Assembly (NCBI RefSeq): GCF_009604385.1
Contig: NZ_WEGJ01000004.1
Span: 124,001-188,000, forward strand
DNA length: 64,000 nucleotides
Source of the DNA: Streptomyces smaragdinus
Lineage (GTDB): Bacteria; Actinomycetota; Actinomycetes; Streptomycetales; Streptomycetaceae
Reading direction: 5' to 3'
How positions within the stretch are numbered: the first letter of the stretch is position 1; the number at the start of each line of letters is the position of its first letter. Shown in pieces: positions 51,490 to 58,392 of the stretch. Under the pieces are notes generated by a model. That model was not told the origin of the DNA. It made no database searches and saw nothing but the letters and a program-made list of their open reading frames with translations. The translations under genes were made by a program, and so were the position numbers.

Positions 51490-52977
51490 TCACTTGCGCC
51501 CGAGCCGGGGCAGGGACGCCGTGGCGAGCCCGGCGACGCGGCGGTCCAGCCAGGCGCCGTCCCGGTCCTGCTTGGCGGCCGCGTCGGTGCGGTCCAGCGC
51601 CCCGCTGATGACCCCGCCGAACATCGAGCGCACCGGCTCCGGCGGGAACGTCCGCCGCCGGGTGGCGTTGTAGAGCCGGCCGAGCTCCGCCCACCGGTCG
51701 TCGCGTCCCAGCACGGCCGACGTGAGGATGTGCCCCGCGTCGCAGGTGGAGGTGACGCCGTGGCCGGTGAACCCGATCGCGTAGTGCACGCGGTCGTCCG
51801 CGCGCAGCCGGCCGAAGTACGGCTGGCCGCTCTCCGCCCGGTCCACGGGACCGCTCCAGGCGTGGGTGACGGGGATGTCCCGCAGCTCGGGGTACAGGTA
51901 GCGGAAGTCCGCCTCGACCTTCACGAGGTCCGCGGCCGCGTAGTCGTAGAGGTCGGTGATGTGGTTGCGGTAGGCCAGCGTGTGGCCGGAGCCGCCGACC
52001 TGCACCCGGCCGTCCAGGGTCAGACCGCCGGTGTTGACGCGTACGGCGGTGTTGAAGCCGCCCGGCCGCTGGGTCAGGCCGCGCTTCTCGAGGAGCTCGG
52101 GGATGGGGTCGGTGGCGACGATGTTCGACGTCACCACCATGACGTCGTTGCGGAACTCGGGCAGGAACGCCATCCAGGCGTTGGCCGCCAGGACGACCTG
52201 GCCGGCCCGCACCGAGCCGTTCTCCGTGCGTACGATCACGCCGCTTTCGGCACCGTCGATCGAGGTGACCGCCGTGTGCTCGTGGACGGAGGCGCCGAGC
52301 GACAGCACGGCGCGCCGCAGACCGCGGGCGAGCTTGGCCGGCTGGATGCGCAGGGACTCGTCCCGCTGCAGCGCCCCGGCGTAGTAGGGGCCGGCGCCGT
52401 ACTGCTCGCGCAGCTCCTCGGGGGTCAGCTCGAGGTACGGCGCCTCGACGCCGAGGCGTTCGGCCAGCCGTACCACGCCCCGCCACGCGGGCGCGGCGGC
52501 GCGGGTCGTCGCCACCCAGCCCGAGGGGCGCTGGTGCAGTTCGCAGTCGATGCCGTACGTCTCCACCGCGGCCTTGATGTCCTCCGCGGCGCGCAGGTTC
52601 TCCCGCACCATCCGCAGCGCGTCGTCCGCGCCCAGCCGGTTCACCAGCAGGGGCAGCGACCGCCACAGGTTGCCGACGCCGCCGTTGTTGCGGCCGCTGG
52701 CGCCCGACCCGCACAGGTCGGCCTCCAGCACGGTGACCCGGAGGGTGGGCTCCGCCTCGAGCAGGCGCAGTGCCGTCCACAGGCCGGTGTAGCCGCCGCC
52801 GACGACGCAGACGTCGGCGGTCGCGTCGCCGCCGAGCGGGTTCGGCTCCGCGTCGGGCTCGGCGGCCAGGGCCCCGGTGAACCACAGGGACTGGTGCCGG
52901 GGCCGGCCCACCGGGCGCTGCCAGCCGCGCAGTTGCACCGATGCCCGGTGGCCCTTTCCACGTACCGCGACCGCCAT
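51490..52977 (-). CDS. FAD-dependent amine oxidase-like protein (DAO family)
   Basis: This 495-residue flavoprotein of the DAO/PuuB (gamma-glutamylputrescine oxidase-like) type has the dinucleotide motif VCVVGGGYTGLWTALRLLE (about 56-74), followed by SGASGRNNGGVGNLWRSLP (quoted up to 19 residues) near the covalent or tight FAD contact, and the C-terminal GFTGHGVTSTCDAGH. It would oxidise a C-N bond of an amine. ATG 52977 has GAGGGAGCG before it. It lies upstream of, and in the same direction as, the dioxygenase operon and shares a promoter motif, so it may prepare the substrate. Confidence 0.88.
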   Translation of the reverse strand: MAVAVRGKGHRASVQLRGWQRPVGRPRHQSLWFTGALAAEPDAEPNPLGGDATADVCVVGGGYTGLWTALRLLEAEPTLRVTVLEADLCGSGASGRNNGGVGNLWRSLPLLVNRLGADDALRMVRENLRAAEDIKAAVETYGIDCELHQRPSGWVATTRAAAPAWRGVVRLAERLGVEAPYLELTPEELREQYGAGPYYAGALQRDESLRIQPAKLARGLRRAVLSLGASVHEHTAVTSIDGAESGVIVRTENGSVRAGQVVLAANAWMAFLPEFRNDVMVVTSNIVATDPIPELLEKRGLTQRPGGFNTAVRVNTGGLTLDGRVQVGGSGHTLAYRNHITDLYDYAAADLVKVEADFRYLYPELRDIPVTHAWSGPVDRAESGQPYFGRLRADDRVHYAIGFTGHGVTSTCDAGHILTSAVLGRDDRWAELGRLYNATRRRTFPPEPVRSMFGGVISGALDRTDAAAKQDRDGAWLDRRVAGLATASLPRLGRK

Positions 52978-53001
52978 CAACGCTCCCTCGCGTCATACGA
53001 A

Positions 53002-53015
53002 CACAATTGATTGTG
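53002..53015. promoter_or_regulatory. operator dyad upstream of the flavoprotein gene
   Basis: CACAAT-TG-ATTGTG is an inverted repeat 24 bp before the flavoprotein start; its AATCAATTG core (on the minus strand) matches 51453-51461. Confidence 0.62.
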
Positions 53016-53248
53016 CTCATTTGTAGGCGGAGATGAACGGGAGGACAAGGGGTCATGGCGAGATTTATTCGATCGCCGTCGGGAGAGACGCCCAAAGCGG
53101 TACGAAACGATCGATCGACCGGCTCGCGTGGCCGGAAACGCGCGACGATCCCGGCCCGCATCCCCGAGGCCGTCTTGTTATGAACGCGTCAATGAATGAG
53201 GATCACGTCATCCGGCAGCCCACCCCGTACAGGAGGGACCCACCCGCG

Positions 53249-54457
53249 ATGGCACTGACAGACAGAACCCGGTGGCGGGTCACCGCCGCCTTATCCGCGG
53301 CGGCCACCGCCGTCGCCCTCGCCCTGACGGCCGCCGCACCCGGGCAGGCCGCACCGGCCGAGGGCCGGATCATCGGCGCGGGGAACGGCGCGGACGCGGT
53401 GCAGGACAGCTACATCGTCGTCCTGAACGAACACTCCGGCCTCACGGCCGCCTCGGCGGCGGGCCACGGCCTCGTCGCCCGCTACGGCGGCGAGATCACC
53501 CGCACCTACCGCGCCGCCCTCAACGGCTACGCCGCGCACCTGACCGGGACCGAGGCCCGCCGGCTCGCCGCCGACCCGGCCGTCGCCCGCGTCTTCCAGG
53601 ACACCACCGTCCACGCGCAGGCCACCCAGCTGAACCCTCCGTGGAACCTGGACCGCATCGACCAGGCGAACCCGCCGCTGGACGGCGCCTACACCTACCC
53701 CGACAGCGCCGGGCGGGGCGTCCACGCGTACATCATCGACACCGGAGTGCGCGTCACCCACCAGGACTTCGACGGCCGCGCCTCCTACGGCTACGACGCC
53801 GTCGACGGGGACACCTCCGCCGCGGACGGCAACGGCCACGGCACCCATGTCGCGGGCATCGTCGCCGGGAAGGTGCACGGGGTCGCCAAGAAGGCGGAGA
53901 TCGTGTCCGTCCGCGTGCTGGACGACAGCGGCGCCGGCAGCACCGCCGGGGTGCTGGAGGGCATCGACTGGGTCACCGCGAACGCCGTGAAACCCGCCGT
54001 GGCCAACCTCAGCCTGGGCGCCGGCGCCTCCGCCGTCCTCGACGACGCCGTCCGCGCGTCGATCGCCTCCGGCATCACCTACGCGGTCGCCGCGGGCGGT
54101 TCCAACGCCGACGCCTCCGCGTTCTCACCCGCCCGGGTCACCGAGGCGCTCACGGTCGGCGCCACCGACACCGCCGACCGCCGCGCCTCCTCCTCCAACT
54201 ACGGCCCCGTCCTGGACCTGTTCGCCCCCGGCGTGAACATCACGTCCACCTGGAACACGTCCAACACCGCCACCGCCACCCTCTCCGGCACCTCGGTGTC
54301 GTCCCCGCACGTCGCCGGCGCGGCGGCCGTCTACCTCGGCGAACACCCCGCGTCCGCACCGCCCGACGTGGCCGCCGCCCTGATCGCGGCGGCGTCCCCG
54401 GTGGTCCAGAACCCCGGCCCCGGCTCCCCCGACCTGCTGCTGAGGGTCACCTGGTAG
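53249..54457 (+). CDS. secreted subtilase (S8, proteinase K-like) with altered oxyanion hole
   Basis: This 402-residue preproprotease has a signal peptide (TRWRVTAALSAAATAVALAL), an I9-type propeptide (YIVVLNEHSG, to about residue 125) and an S8 catalytic domain. The triad is Asp164 (IIDTGV), His197 (GNGHGTHVAG) and Ser349 (SGTSVSSPH). At the oxyanion hole, proteinase K has AAGN; here it is AAGG (Gly284), so the stabilising Asn is missing. Leu15 is TTA (53291-53293), implying bldA-dependent translation. GGAGGG lies 11 nt before the ATG. Activity may be weak or specialised. Confidence 0.94.
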   Translation: MALTDRTRWRVTAALSAAATAVALALTAAAPGQAAPAEGRIIGAGNGADAVQDSYIVVLNEHSGLTAASAAGHGLVARYGGEITRTYRAALNGYAAHLTGTEARRLAADPAVARVFQDTTVHAQATQLNPPWNLDRIDQANPPLDGAYTYPDSAGRGVHAYIIDTGVRVTHQDFDGRASYGYDAVDGDTSAADGNGHGTHVAGIVAGKVHGVAKKAEIVSVRVLDDSGAGSTAGVLEGIDWVTANAVKPAVANLSLGAGASAVLDDAVRASIASGITYAVAAGGSNADASAFSPARVTEALTVGATDTADRRASSSNYGPVLDLFAPGVNITSTWNTSNTATATLSGTSVSSPHVAGAAAVYLGEHPASAPPDVAAALIAAASPVVQNPGPGSPDLLLRVTW

Positions 54458-54473
54458 CACCGGCCGGACCTGC

Positions 54474-54511
54474 GGCGTGGGGGCCGGGGCCAGGTCACCG
54501 GCCCCCACGCC
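54474..54511. terminator. bidirectional terminator, 14-bp stem
   Basis: GGCGTGGGGGCCGG (54474-54487) pairs with 54498-54511, loop 10 nt. It overlaps the last codons of the sigma-factor gene and ends both convergent transcripts. Confidence 0.82.
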
Positions 54512-55742
54512 CCGGGTCTGCGGTCACAAGCCTCAGCCGGTTGCGGAGGTGACGGCGCTCGGCCTCCGTGGGCGCGAGTTCGAGGGCTTCGCGGTAGCTG
54601 TCGCGGGCCTTCGCCGGGTGGCCGGCGCGGCGCAGCAGTTCGGCGCGCGTCGCGTGCAGCAGGTAGTAGCCGTCCAGCTGTCCGGTCCCGGCGATCGCGT
54701 CGACCAGGGGCAACGCGGCCTCCGGTCCTTCCGCCATGCCGATCGCGACGGCGTGGTTCAGATCGACGACCGCGCTCGGTGCCACGAGGGCGAGGCGCGC
54801 GTACAAGCCGGCGATCTGCCGCCAGTCGGTCTCCGCCGCCACCGGCGCGGTGACATGGCACGCCGCGACGGCCGCCTGGAGCTGGAACGGTCCCGCCGCG
54901 CGCCGGCGCAGCGCTCGGTCGAGGATCTCGAGGCCCTCACCGATCAGAGCCTCGTCCCACAGCGAGCGGTCCTGCTCCTCGAGGGTGACCAGATCACCGT
55001 TCGCGTCGATACGTCCCGGCCGCCGCGCTTCATGGAGCAGCATCAGCGCGAGCATGCCCTGCGCCTCGGGTTCGTCCGGCATCAGCACCGTGAGCACGCG
55101 GGCGAGACGGATGGCCTCCCTCGACAGCCGCGTCTTCCCCGGGTCTCCGTATCCTTCGTTGAACAGCAGATACAGCACGTGGAGTACGGCGGGAAGGCGC
55201 TCGGGCAGCAGATGTGCGGGGGGCACCCGAAACGGGATGGCCGCGTGGGCGATCTTCTGTTTGGCCCGGAAGAGCCGTTGGCCCATGGTGCGTTCCGGCA
55301 CCAGGAAGGCACGCGCGATCTCGGCGGTGCTCATACCCGTCAGGCTCCGCAGGGTGAGCGCCACCTGGGCGTGGAGATTCAGCGCCGGATGGCAGCAGGT
55401 GAACATCAACTCGAGGCGCTCGTCCGGGATGTCGCTGTCGCCCGTGTCCGGCGGGGCCTGCTCCGGTTCCGTCGCGGCCACCTCCCGCAGCTTCGCCGCC
55501 TCGGTCGACGCACGGCGCATCCGGTCGACCGCGCGGTTGCGCGCGGCGGTGGTGAGCCAGGCCAGCGGCCGGCGCGGGATGCCCGACGTCGGCCAGGTGC
55601 GGAGCGCCTGCGCGAACGCGTCCTGGGCGCACTCCTCGGCCAGGTCCCAGTTGCCTCCGGTGAACCGGATCATGGTGGCCACGATCCGGCTCCACCCGTC
55701 GGCGTAGATCCCGGCGACGCACTCCTTCACCCGGGATTCCAC
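54495..55742 (-). CDS. ECF42-type RNA polymerase sigma factor
   Basis: This 415-residue sigma factor has region 2 (WDLAEECAQDAFAQALRTWP, AWLTTAARNRAVDRMRR) and region 4 (ALTLRSLTGMSTAEIARAFL), with the C-terminal extension of about 200 residues (helical repeats, DGYYLLHATRAELLRRAG) that marks ECF42. LMFTCCHPAL is diagnostic. Such factors are usually not controlled by an anti-sigma factor but by their extension, and their regulon is a YciI-type protein encoded alongside. The next upstream genes are such a YciI protein and an SRPBCC protein. Confidence 0.94.
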   Translation of the reverse strand: MESRVKECVAGIYADGWSRIVATMIRFTGGNWDLAEECAQDAFAQALRTWPTSGIPRRPLAWLTTAARNRAVDRMRRASTEAAKLREVAATEPEQAPPDTGDSDIPDERLELMFTCCHPALNLHAQVALTLRSLTGMSTAEIARAFLVPERTMGQRLFRAKQKIAHAAIPFRVPPAHLLPERLPAVLHVLYLLFNEGYGDPGKTRLSREAIRLARVLTVLMPDEPEAQGMLALMLLHEARRPGRIDANGDLVTLEEQDRSLWDEALIGEGLEILDRALRRRAAGPFQLQAAVAACHVTAPVAAETDWRQIAGLYARLALVAPSAVVDLNHAVAIGMAEGPEAALPLVDAIAGTGQLDGYYLLHATRAELLRRAGHPAKARDSYREALELAPTEAERRHLRNRLRLVTADPGRGGR

Positions 55743-55775
55743 CCCGAACTCACCTGCCTTCTCCGTCGGTCGCGG

Positions 55776-56117
55776 TCACTCGTCCTCGTCGGGCCAGAAC
55801 GGCCGCAACTCGATCATCCCGCCCCACGCCATCGGGTGCTTGGACGCGACCTCGATGGCCTCGTCCAGGTCGGCGCACTCGAGGATGTCGAAGCCGGCCA
55901 TCAGGTCCTTGGTCTCCGCGTACGGTCCGTCGGTCAGCAGAACCTCACGGTCACGGACGCGCACCGTGGTGGCGTCGCTCGCCGGCCGCGTCCGGCTGCC
56001 CGTCAGCCGGATTCCCCTGCCGTCCATCTCCTTGACCCAGTCCTCGATGTCCGGGGCGCCGTCGTCCTGCCCGGGGGTGTGGTCGGGGTCGGTGCACACC
56101 AGCATCAGATACTTCAT
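55776..56117 (-). CDS. YciI-like DGPF protein, partner of ECF42
   Basis: This 113-residue YciI-like fold has the DGPY variant of the DGPF signature (LLTDGPYAETKD), with YLMLVCTDPDH at the N-terminus. Genes for such proteins are the usual neighbours and targets of ECF42 sigma factors. Its ATG overlaps the stop of the SRPBCC gene (ATGA), and it lies 33 nt before the sigma gene. Biochemical role unknown, perhaps oxidative or antibiotic stress. Confidence 0.92.
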   Translation of the reverse strand: MKYLMLVCTDPDHTPGQDDGAPDIEDWVKEMDGRGIRLTGSRTRPASDATTVRVRDREVLLTDGPYAETKDLMAGFDILECADLDEAIEVASKHPMAWGGMIELRPFWPDEDE

Positions 56118-56617
56118 CGCTTCGGTCCATTCGTGGTTTCGGCGGCGCTCATCGCGCCGATCGTGGTGGTCATGTTCCGGCACAGCGTGACGAGGCGGCG
56201 ACCGAGCGCCTGCGGATCTGCCTCGGCCGCCTCCCGGGCGCCGGTGTTTCCGGGGCCGTGCGTGAACGACTGGAAGACCTCGGTGCTTCCCGCCTCGATG
56301 CCCTCGCGCAGCTCGTACCGCCAGGCCGAGCCGACCAGGCCGGCGGCGTCGAGCACCGTCCAGGCGAAGGTGCGCGCTCGCTCGGCCTCGGTGACCACAC
56401 AGGTCACCGTGCCGACGGAACCGTCGGCAAAGCGGTTGCGGGCGGTGAACCGCGCGCCCGCGGCCGGGCCGGGGGTTTCGCCGGCCCAGGTGCCTCCGAT
56501 CGTCTCCGGGCTCCACTCACCAATCCGGTCCACCGCGGTGATCAGCTCCCACAGCTGCTCGCGCGGCATCCGGACCGTCAGCGCGATCGCCACCTGTGCA
56601 CCAGTGACCACGTCCAT
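56114..56617 (-). CDS. SRPBCC family protein
   Basis: This 167-residue SRPBCC/START-like small-ligand binding protein (polyketide cyclase/dehydratase type) has the family pattern RMPREQLWELITAVDRIGEW and a central beta-sheet followed by a long C-terminal helix. AAAGGAGACC precedes the ATG at 56617, inside the arm of a 12-bp hairpin (56632-56659) that could mask translation. It is the first gene of the SRPBCC-YciI-sigma operon. Confidence 0.88.
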   Translation of the reverse strand: MDVVTGAQVAIALTVRMPREQLWELITAVDRIGEWSPETIGGTWAGETPGPAAGARFTARNRFADGSVGTVTCVVTEAERARTFAWTVLDAAGLVGSAWRYELREGIEAGSTEVFQSFTHGPGNTGAREAAEADPQALGRRLVTLCRNMTTTIGAMSAAETTNGPKR

Positions 56618-56631
56618 GGGCGGTCTCCTTT

Positions 56632-56659
56632 CCCGTTCGTCATGGGGATGACGAACGGG
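56632..56659 (-). promoter_or_regulatory. hairpin immediately before the SRPBCC ribosome-binding site
   Basis: CCCGTTCGTCAT (56632-56643) pairs perfectly with 56648-56659 around a GGGG loop. In the leftward mRNA the stem ends a few nt before AAAGGAG, so it could control translation, or act as a DNA operator. Confidence 0.6.
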
Positions 56660-56703
56660 CGTACCGCTCCACTACAGGCTCCCGCGAAGAATTTTCCGGG
56701 CCG

Positions 56704-56733
56704 CGGGCTTCCCCGGCCGGCCGGGGAAGCCCG
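56704..56733. repeat. 30-bp perfect palindrome in a divergent intergenic region
   Basis: CGGGCTTCCCCGGCC followed directly by its reverse complement (56704-56733). Both flanking genes point away, so it is not an ordinary terminator. It may be an operator or cruciform-forming element. Confidence 0.65.
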
Positions 56734-56824
56734 GCCGTGCCCACCCCGCCGTGCATCGCGGCATCGAACGGTGGTTGGCTGTCCGGGTACCGTCAGTCGG
56801 TCCAACCACGGGAAGGCCCCAGCC

Positions 56825-57040
56825 ATGAGCAACCCCACCGCACTCGAGTACAAGGTCGTCACCTTCCGCGAGTCGCTGATCGGCGACGCGCTGGACAGCG
56901 GCAAGCTGGAGAAAGTCCTGAACAAGCACGCCGAGGACGGCTGGGCCCTCAAGGCGATCACGTCGGCCGACGTCAAGGGCCGTATAGGGCCCGGTGCGGT
57001 CGAGGGCCTGCTGCTCACTCTGGAGCGTCCGCGCCGCTGA
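56825..57040 (+). CDS. DUF4177 family small protein
   Basis: This 71-residue protein matches DUF4177: EYKVVTFRESLIGDALD, then LNKHAEDGWALKAI. These are small alpha/beta proteins of unknown role found in many bacteria. GGGAAGG lies upstream. An inverted repeat (GTGGTTGG at 56771-56778 and CCAACCAC at 56802-56809) precedes the ribosome-binding site and could fold in the leader. It is convergent with cspA. Confidence 0.88.
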   Translation: MSNPTALEYKVVTFRESLIGDALDSGKLEKVLNKHAEDGWALKAITSADVKGRIGPGAVEGLLLTLERPRR

Positions 57041-57056
57041 AATACCCCGAAAAAAT

Positions 57057-57089
57057 AGGCTGGGCCCCGTATTTCACGGGGCCCAGCCT
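57057..57089. terminator. bidirectional terminator, 13-bp stem
   Basis: AGGCTGGGCCCCG (57057-57069) pairs perfectly with 57077-57089, loop 7 nt, with A-rich 5' flank (GAAAAAAT) that gives a U-tract on the leftward transcript. It lies between the convergent DUF4177 and cold-shock genes. Confidence 0.92.
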
Positions 57090-57107
57090 GTTGAATGCGC
57101 CTCAGTG

Positions 57108-57311
57108 TCAGGCGGGGGTGATGTTCTCCGCCTGCGGGCCCTTCTGGCCCTGCGTGACGTCGAAGTTCACCTTCTGGCCTTCCTGGAGCTCACGGAAGCC
57201 CTGGGCCACGATGTTCGAGTAGTGGGCGAAGACGTCCGGGCCGCCCCCGTCCTGCTCGATGAAGCCGAAGCCCTTTTCCGCGTTGAACCACTTCACGGTA
57301 CCGGTAGCCAT
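57108..57311 (-). CDS. cold-shock protein (CspA family)
   Basis: This 67-residue single cold-shock domain protein binds single-stranded RNA and DNA and acts as an RNA chaperone. RNP1 is KGFGFI and RNP2 VFAHY; the N-terminus [15 protein letters not shown] is standard. Unlike E. coli CspA it is one of several such genes expected in Streptomyces. A leader of about 160 nt lies upstream and contains a terminator-like hairpin with U-tract and a second dyad, so expression may be controlled in the leader. Confidence 0.97.
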   Translation of the reverse strand: MATGTVKWFNAEKGFGFIEQDGGGPDVFAHYSNIVAQGFRELQEGQKVNFDVTQGQKGPQAENITPA

Positions 57312-57641
57312 GTCACATCTCCTTGGGGTCAGCGCCCGCGGGTCCACACCGTGTGAACCCCTGCGTTGCCACAATGAACCCCGTCCGGAAAGCACCGGAA
57401 AAACGAAAAAGCCCGACGGCATACAGCCGCCTGGGCCTTTGAAGTTTCGGGAACCACAACTGCAACTGATGACAAGCCTAGCACGGTGCACGCCATCGAC
57501 ACGAGTTTCCCCCGTCCCGTACCGCAAGACCCCGGACTCCCGAGAAATCGCCCGGCAGGCCCCGGAGCCGAGTCCAACGTTTCGGCCACACCTGCCCCCG
57601 CGGGGCGGACCCGCGCGGTTCGTGGGCGCATACTGGGGGCG
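57312..57641. other. cspA leader and divergent promoter region
   Basis: The 330-bp spacer has no protein gene. It contains a palindrome-like GGGTCCACACCGTGTGAACCC (in two parts, near 57340-57360), the terminator-like hairpin at 57399-57435 and, near 57475-57480, TAGGCT on the leftward strand as a possible -10 box for cspA. Toward the right end, CATACT at about 57628-57633 is the likely -10 of the next gene. Confidence 0.55.
57399..57435 (-). terminator. Rho-independent terminator-like element in the cspA leader
   Basis: On the leftward strand GCCCAGGCGGC-TGTAT-GCCGTCGGGC is followed directly by TTTTTCGTTTTT. No gene upstream points left (the neighbour is divergent), so this is not a terminator for another gene; it may be an attenuator or RNA switch of cspA. 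Confidence 0.68.
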
Positions 57642-57863
57642 ATGACAAAGCCTCCTGCACCCAAGCGCCATCTGCCCACCAGCCCCTTCGCGGCCCCGGT
57701 CACGCCCACGCCCAAGCACTTCGCCGTGGGTGACCAGGTCACCCACGACATGTACGGCCTCGGCCGAGTGATCGGCGTCGAGGACGGAATCGCGGCCTTC
57801 GTGGACTTCGGCTCGGCCCAGATGCGGATCCTGAGCCCGTACTCCAAGATGACCAAGCTGTAG
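57642..57863 (+). CDS. small CarD/Tudor-like protein
   Basis: This 73-residue protein has a Pro-rich N-terminus and then [23 protein letters not shown], the start of a CarD/CdnL/TRCF-type Tudor domain that in larger proteins binds RNA polymerase. CATACT lies 8 nt before the ATG (leaderless). It is divergent from the cold-shock gene. It could bind polymerase or a helicase, but the domain is unusually short and function is unknown. Confidence 0.72.
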   Translation: MTKPPAPKRHLPTSPFAAPVTPTPKHFAVGDQVTHDMYGLGRVIGVEDGIAAFVDFGSAQMRILSPYSKMTKL

Positions 57864-57889
57864 TCACCGCACGCGAAACCGCCTCGGAG

Positions 57890-58312
57890 CTACCCGAGGA
57901 ACGACAGCCGCACCCGGCGTTCGGCGTTGTCCCGGTTCGTGTCCACCAGGCACACCGACTGCCACGTCCCCAGCGCCAACCTGCCGTCCGTCACGGGCAG
58001 GGTGGCGTGCGGCGGGACGAGGGCCGGGAGGACGTGGTCGCGGCCGTGGCCGGGGCTGCCGTGGCGGTGGCGCCAGCGGTCGTCGGCCGGGAGGAGGTCG
58101 TGCAGGGCGGCCAGGAGGTCGTCGTCGGAGCCGGCGCCCGTCTCGATGACCGCGATGCCGGCGGTAGCGTGCGGGACGAAGACGTTGAGCAGTCCGTCGC
58201 GGCCCGCCGCGGCGCGGCCGAGGAAGGCGTCGATCTCGGCGGTCAGGTCGACGACGCGCTCGCCGGAGCCCGTGGTCAGGGTCAGGACGTGGGTCTGGAA
58301 TCGATCGGTCAT
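57890..58312 (-). CDS. YjbQ family protein
   Basis: This 140-residue YjbQ (UPF0047) family protein has NVFVPHATAGIAVIETG and HRHGSPGHGRDHVLPALV (in parts), the His-rich cluster thought to bind metal, and RVRLSFLG at the end. Some members have been reported to make thiamine phosphate. ATG 58312 is preferred to 58351. It is convergent with the small CarD-like gene, leaving 26 nt between stops. Confidence 0.9.
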   Translation of the reverse strand: MTDRFQTHVLTLTTGSGERVVDLTAEIDAFLGRAAAGRDGLLNVFVPHATAGIAVIETGAGSDDDLLAALHDLLPADDRWRHRHGSPGHGRDHVLPALVPPHATLPVTDGRLALGTWQSVCLVDTNRDNAERRVRLSFLG

Positions 58313-58392
58313 GGCCCCATCGTCGTACGGGCGCGGGCCGGCCGGCGGCACCGGGCGGGAAGATTCGTCCGCCCCCGGCCGTTGGTAGAAAC

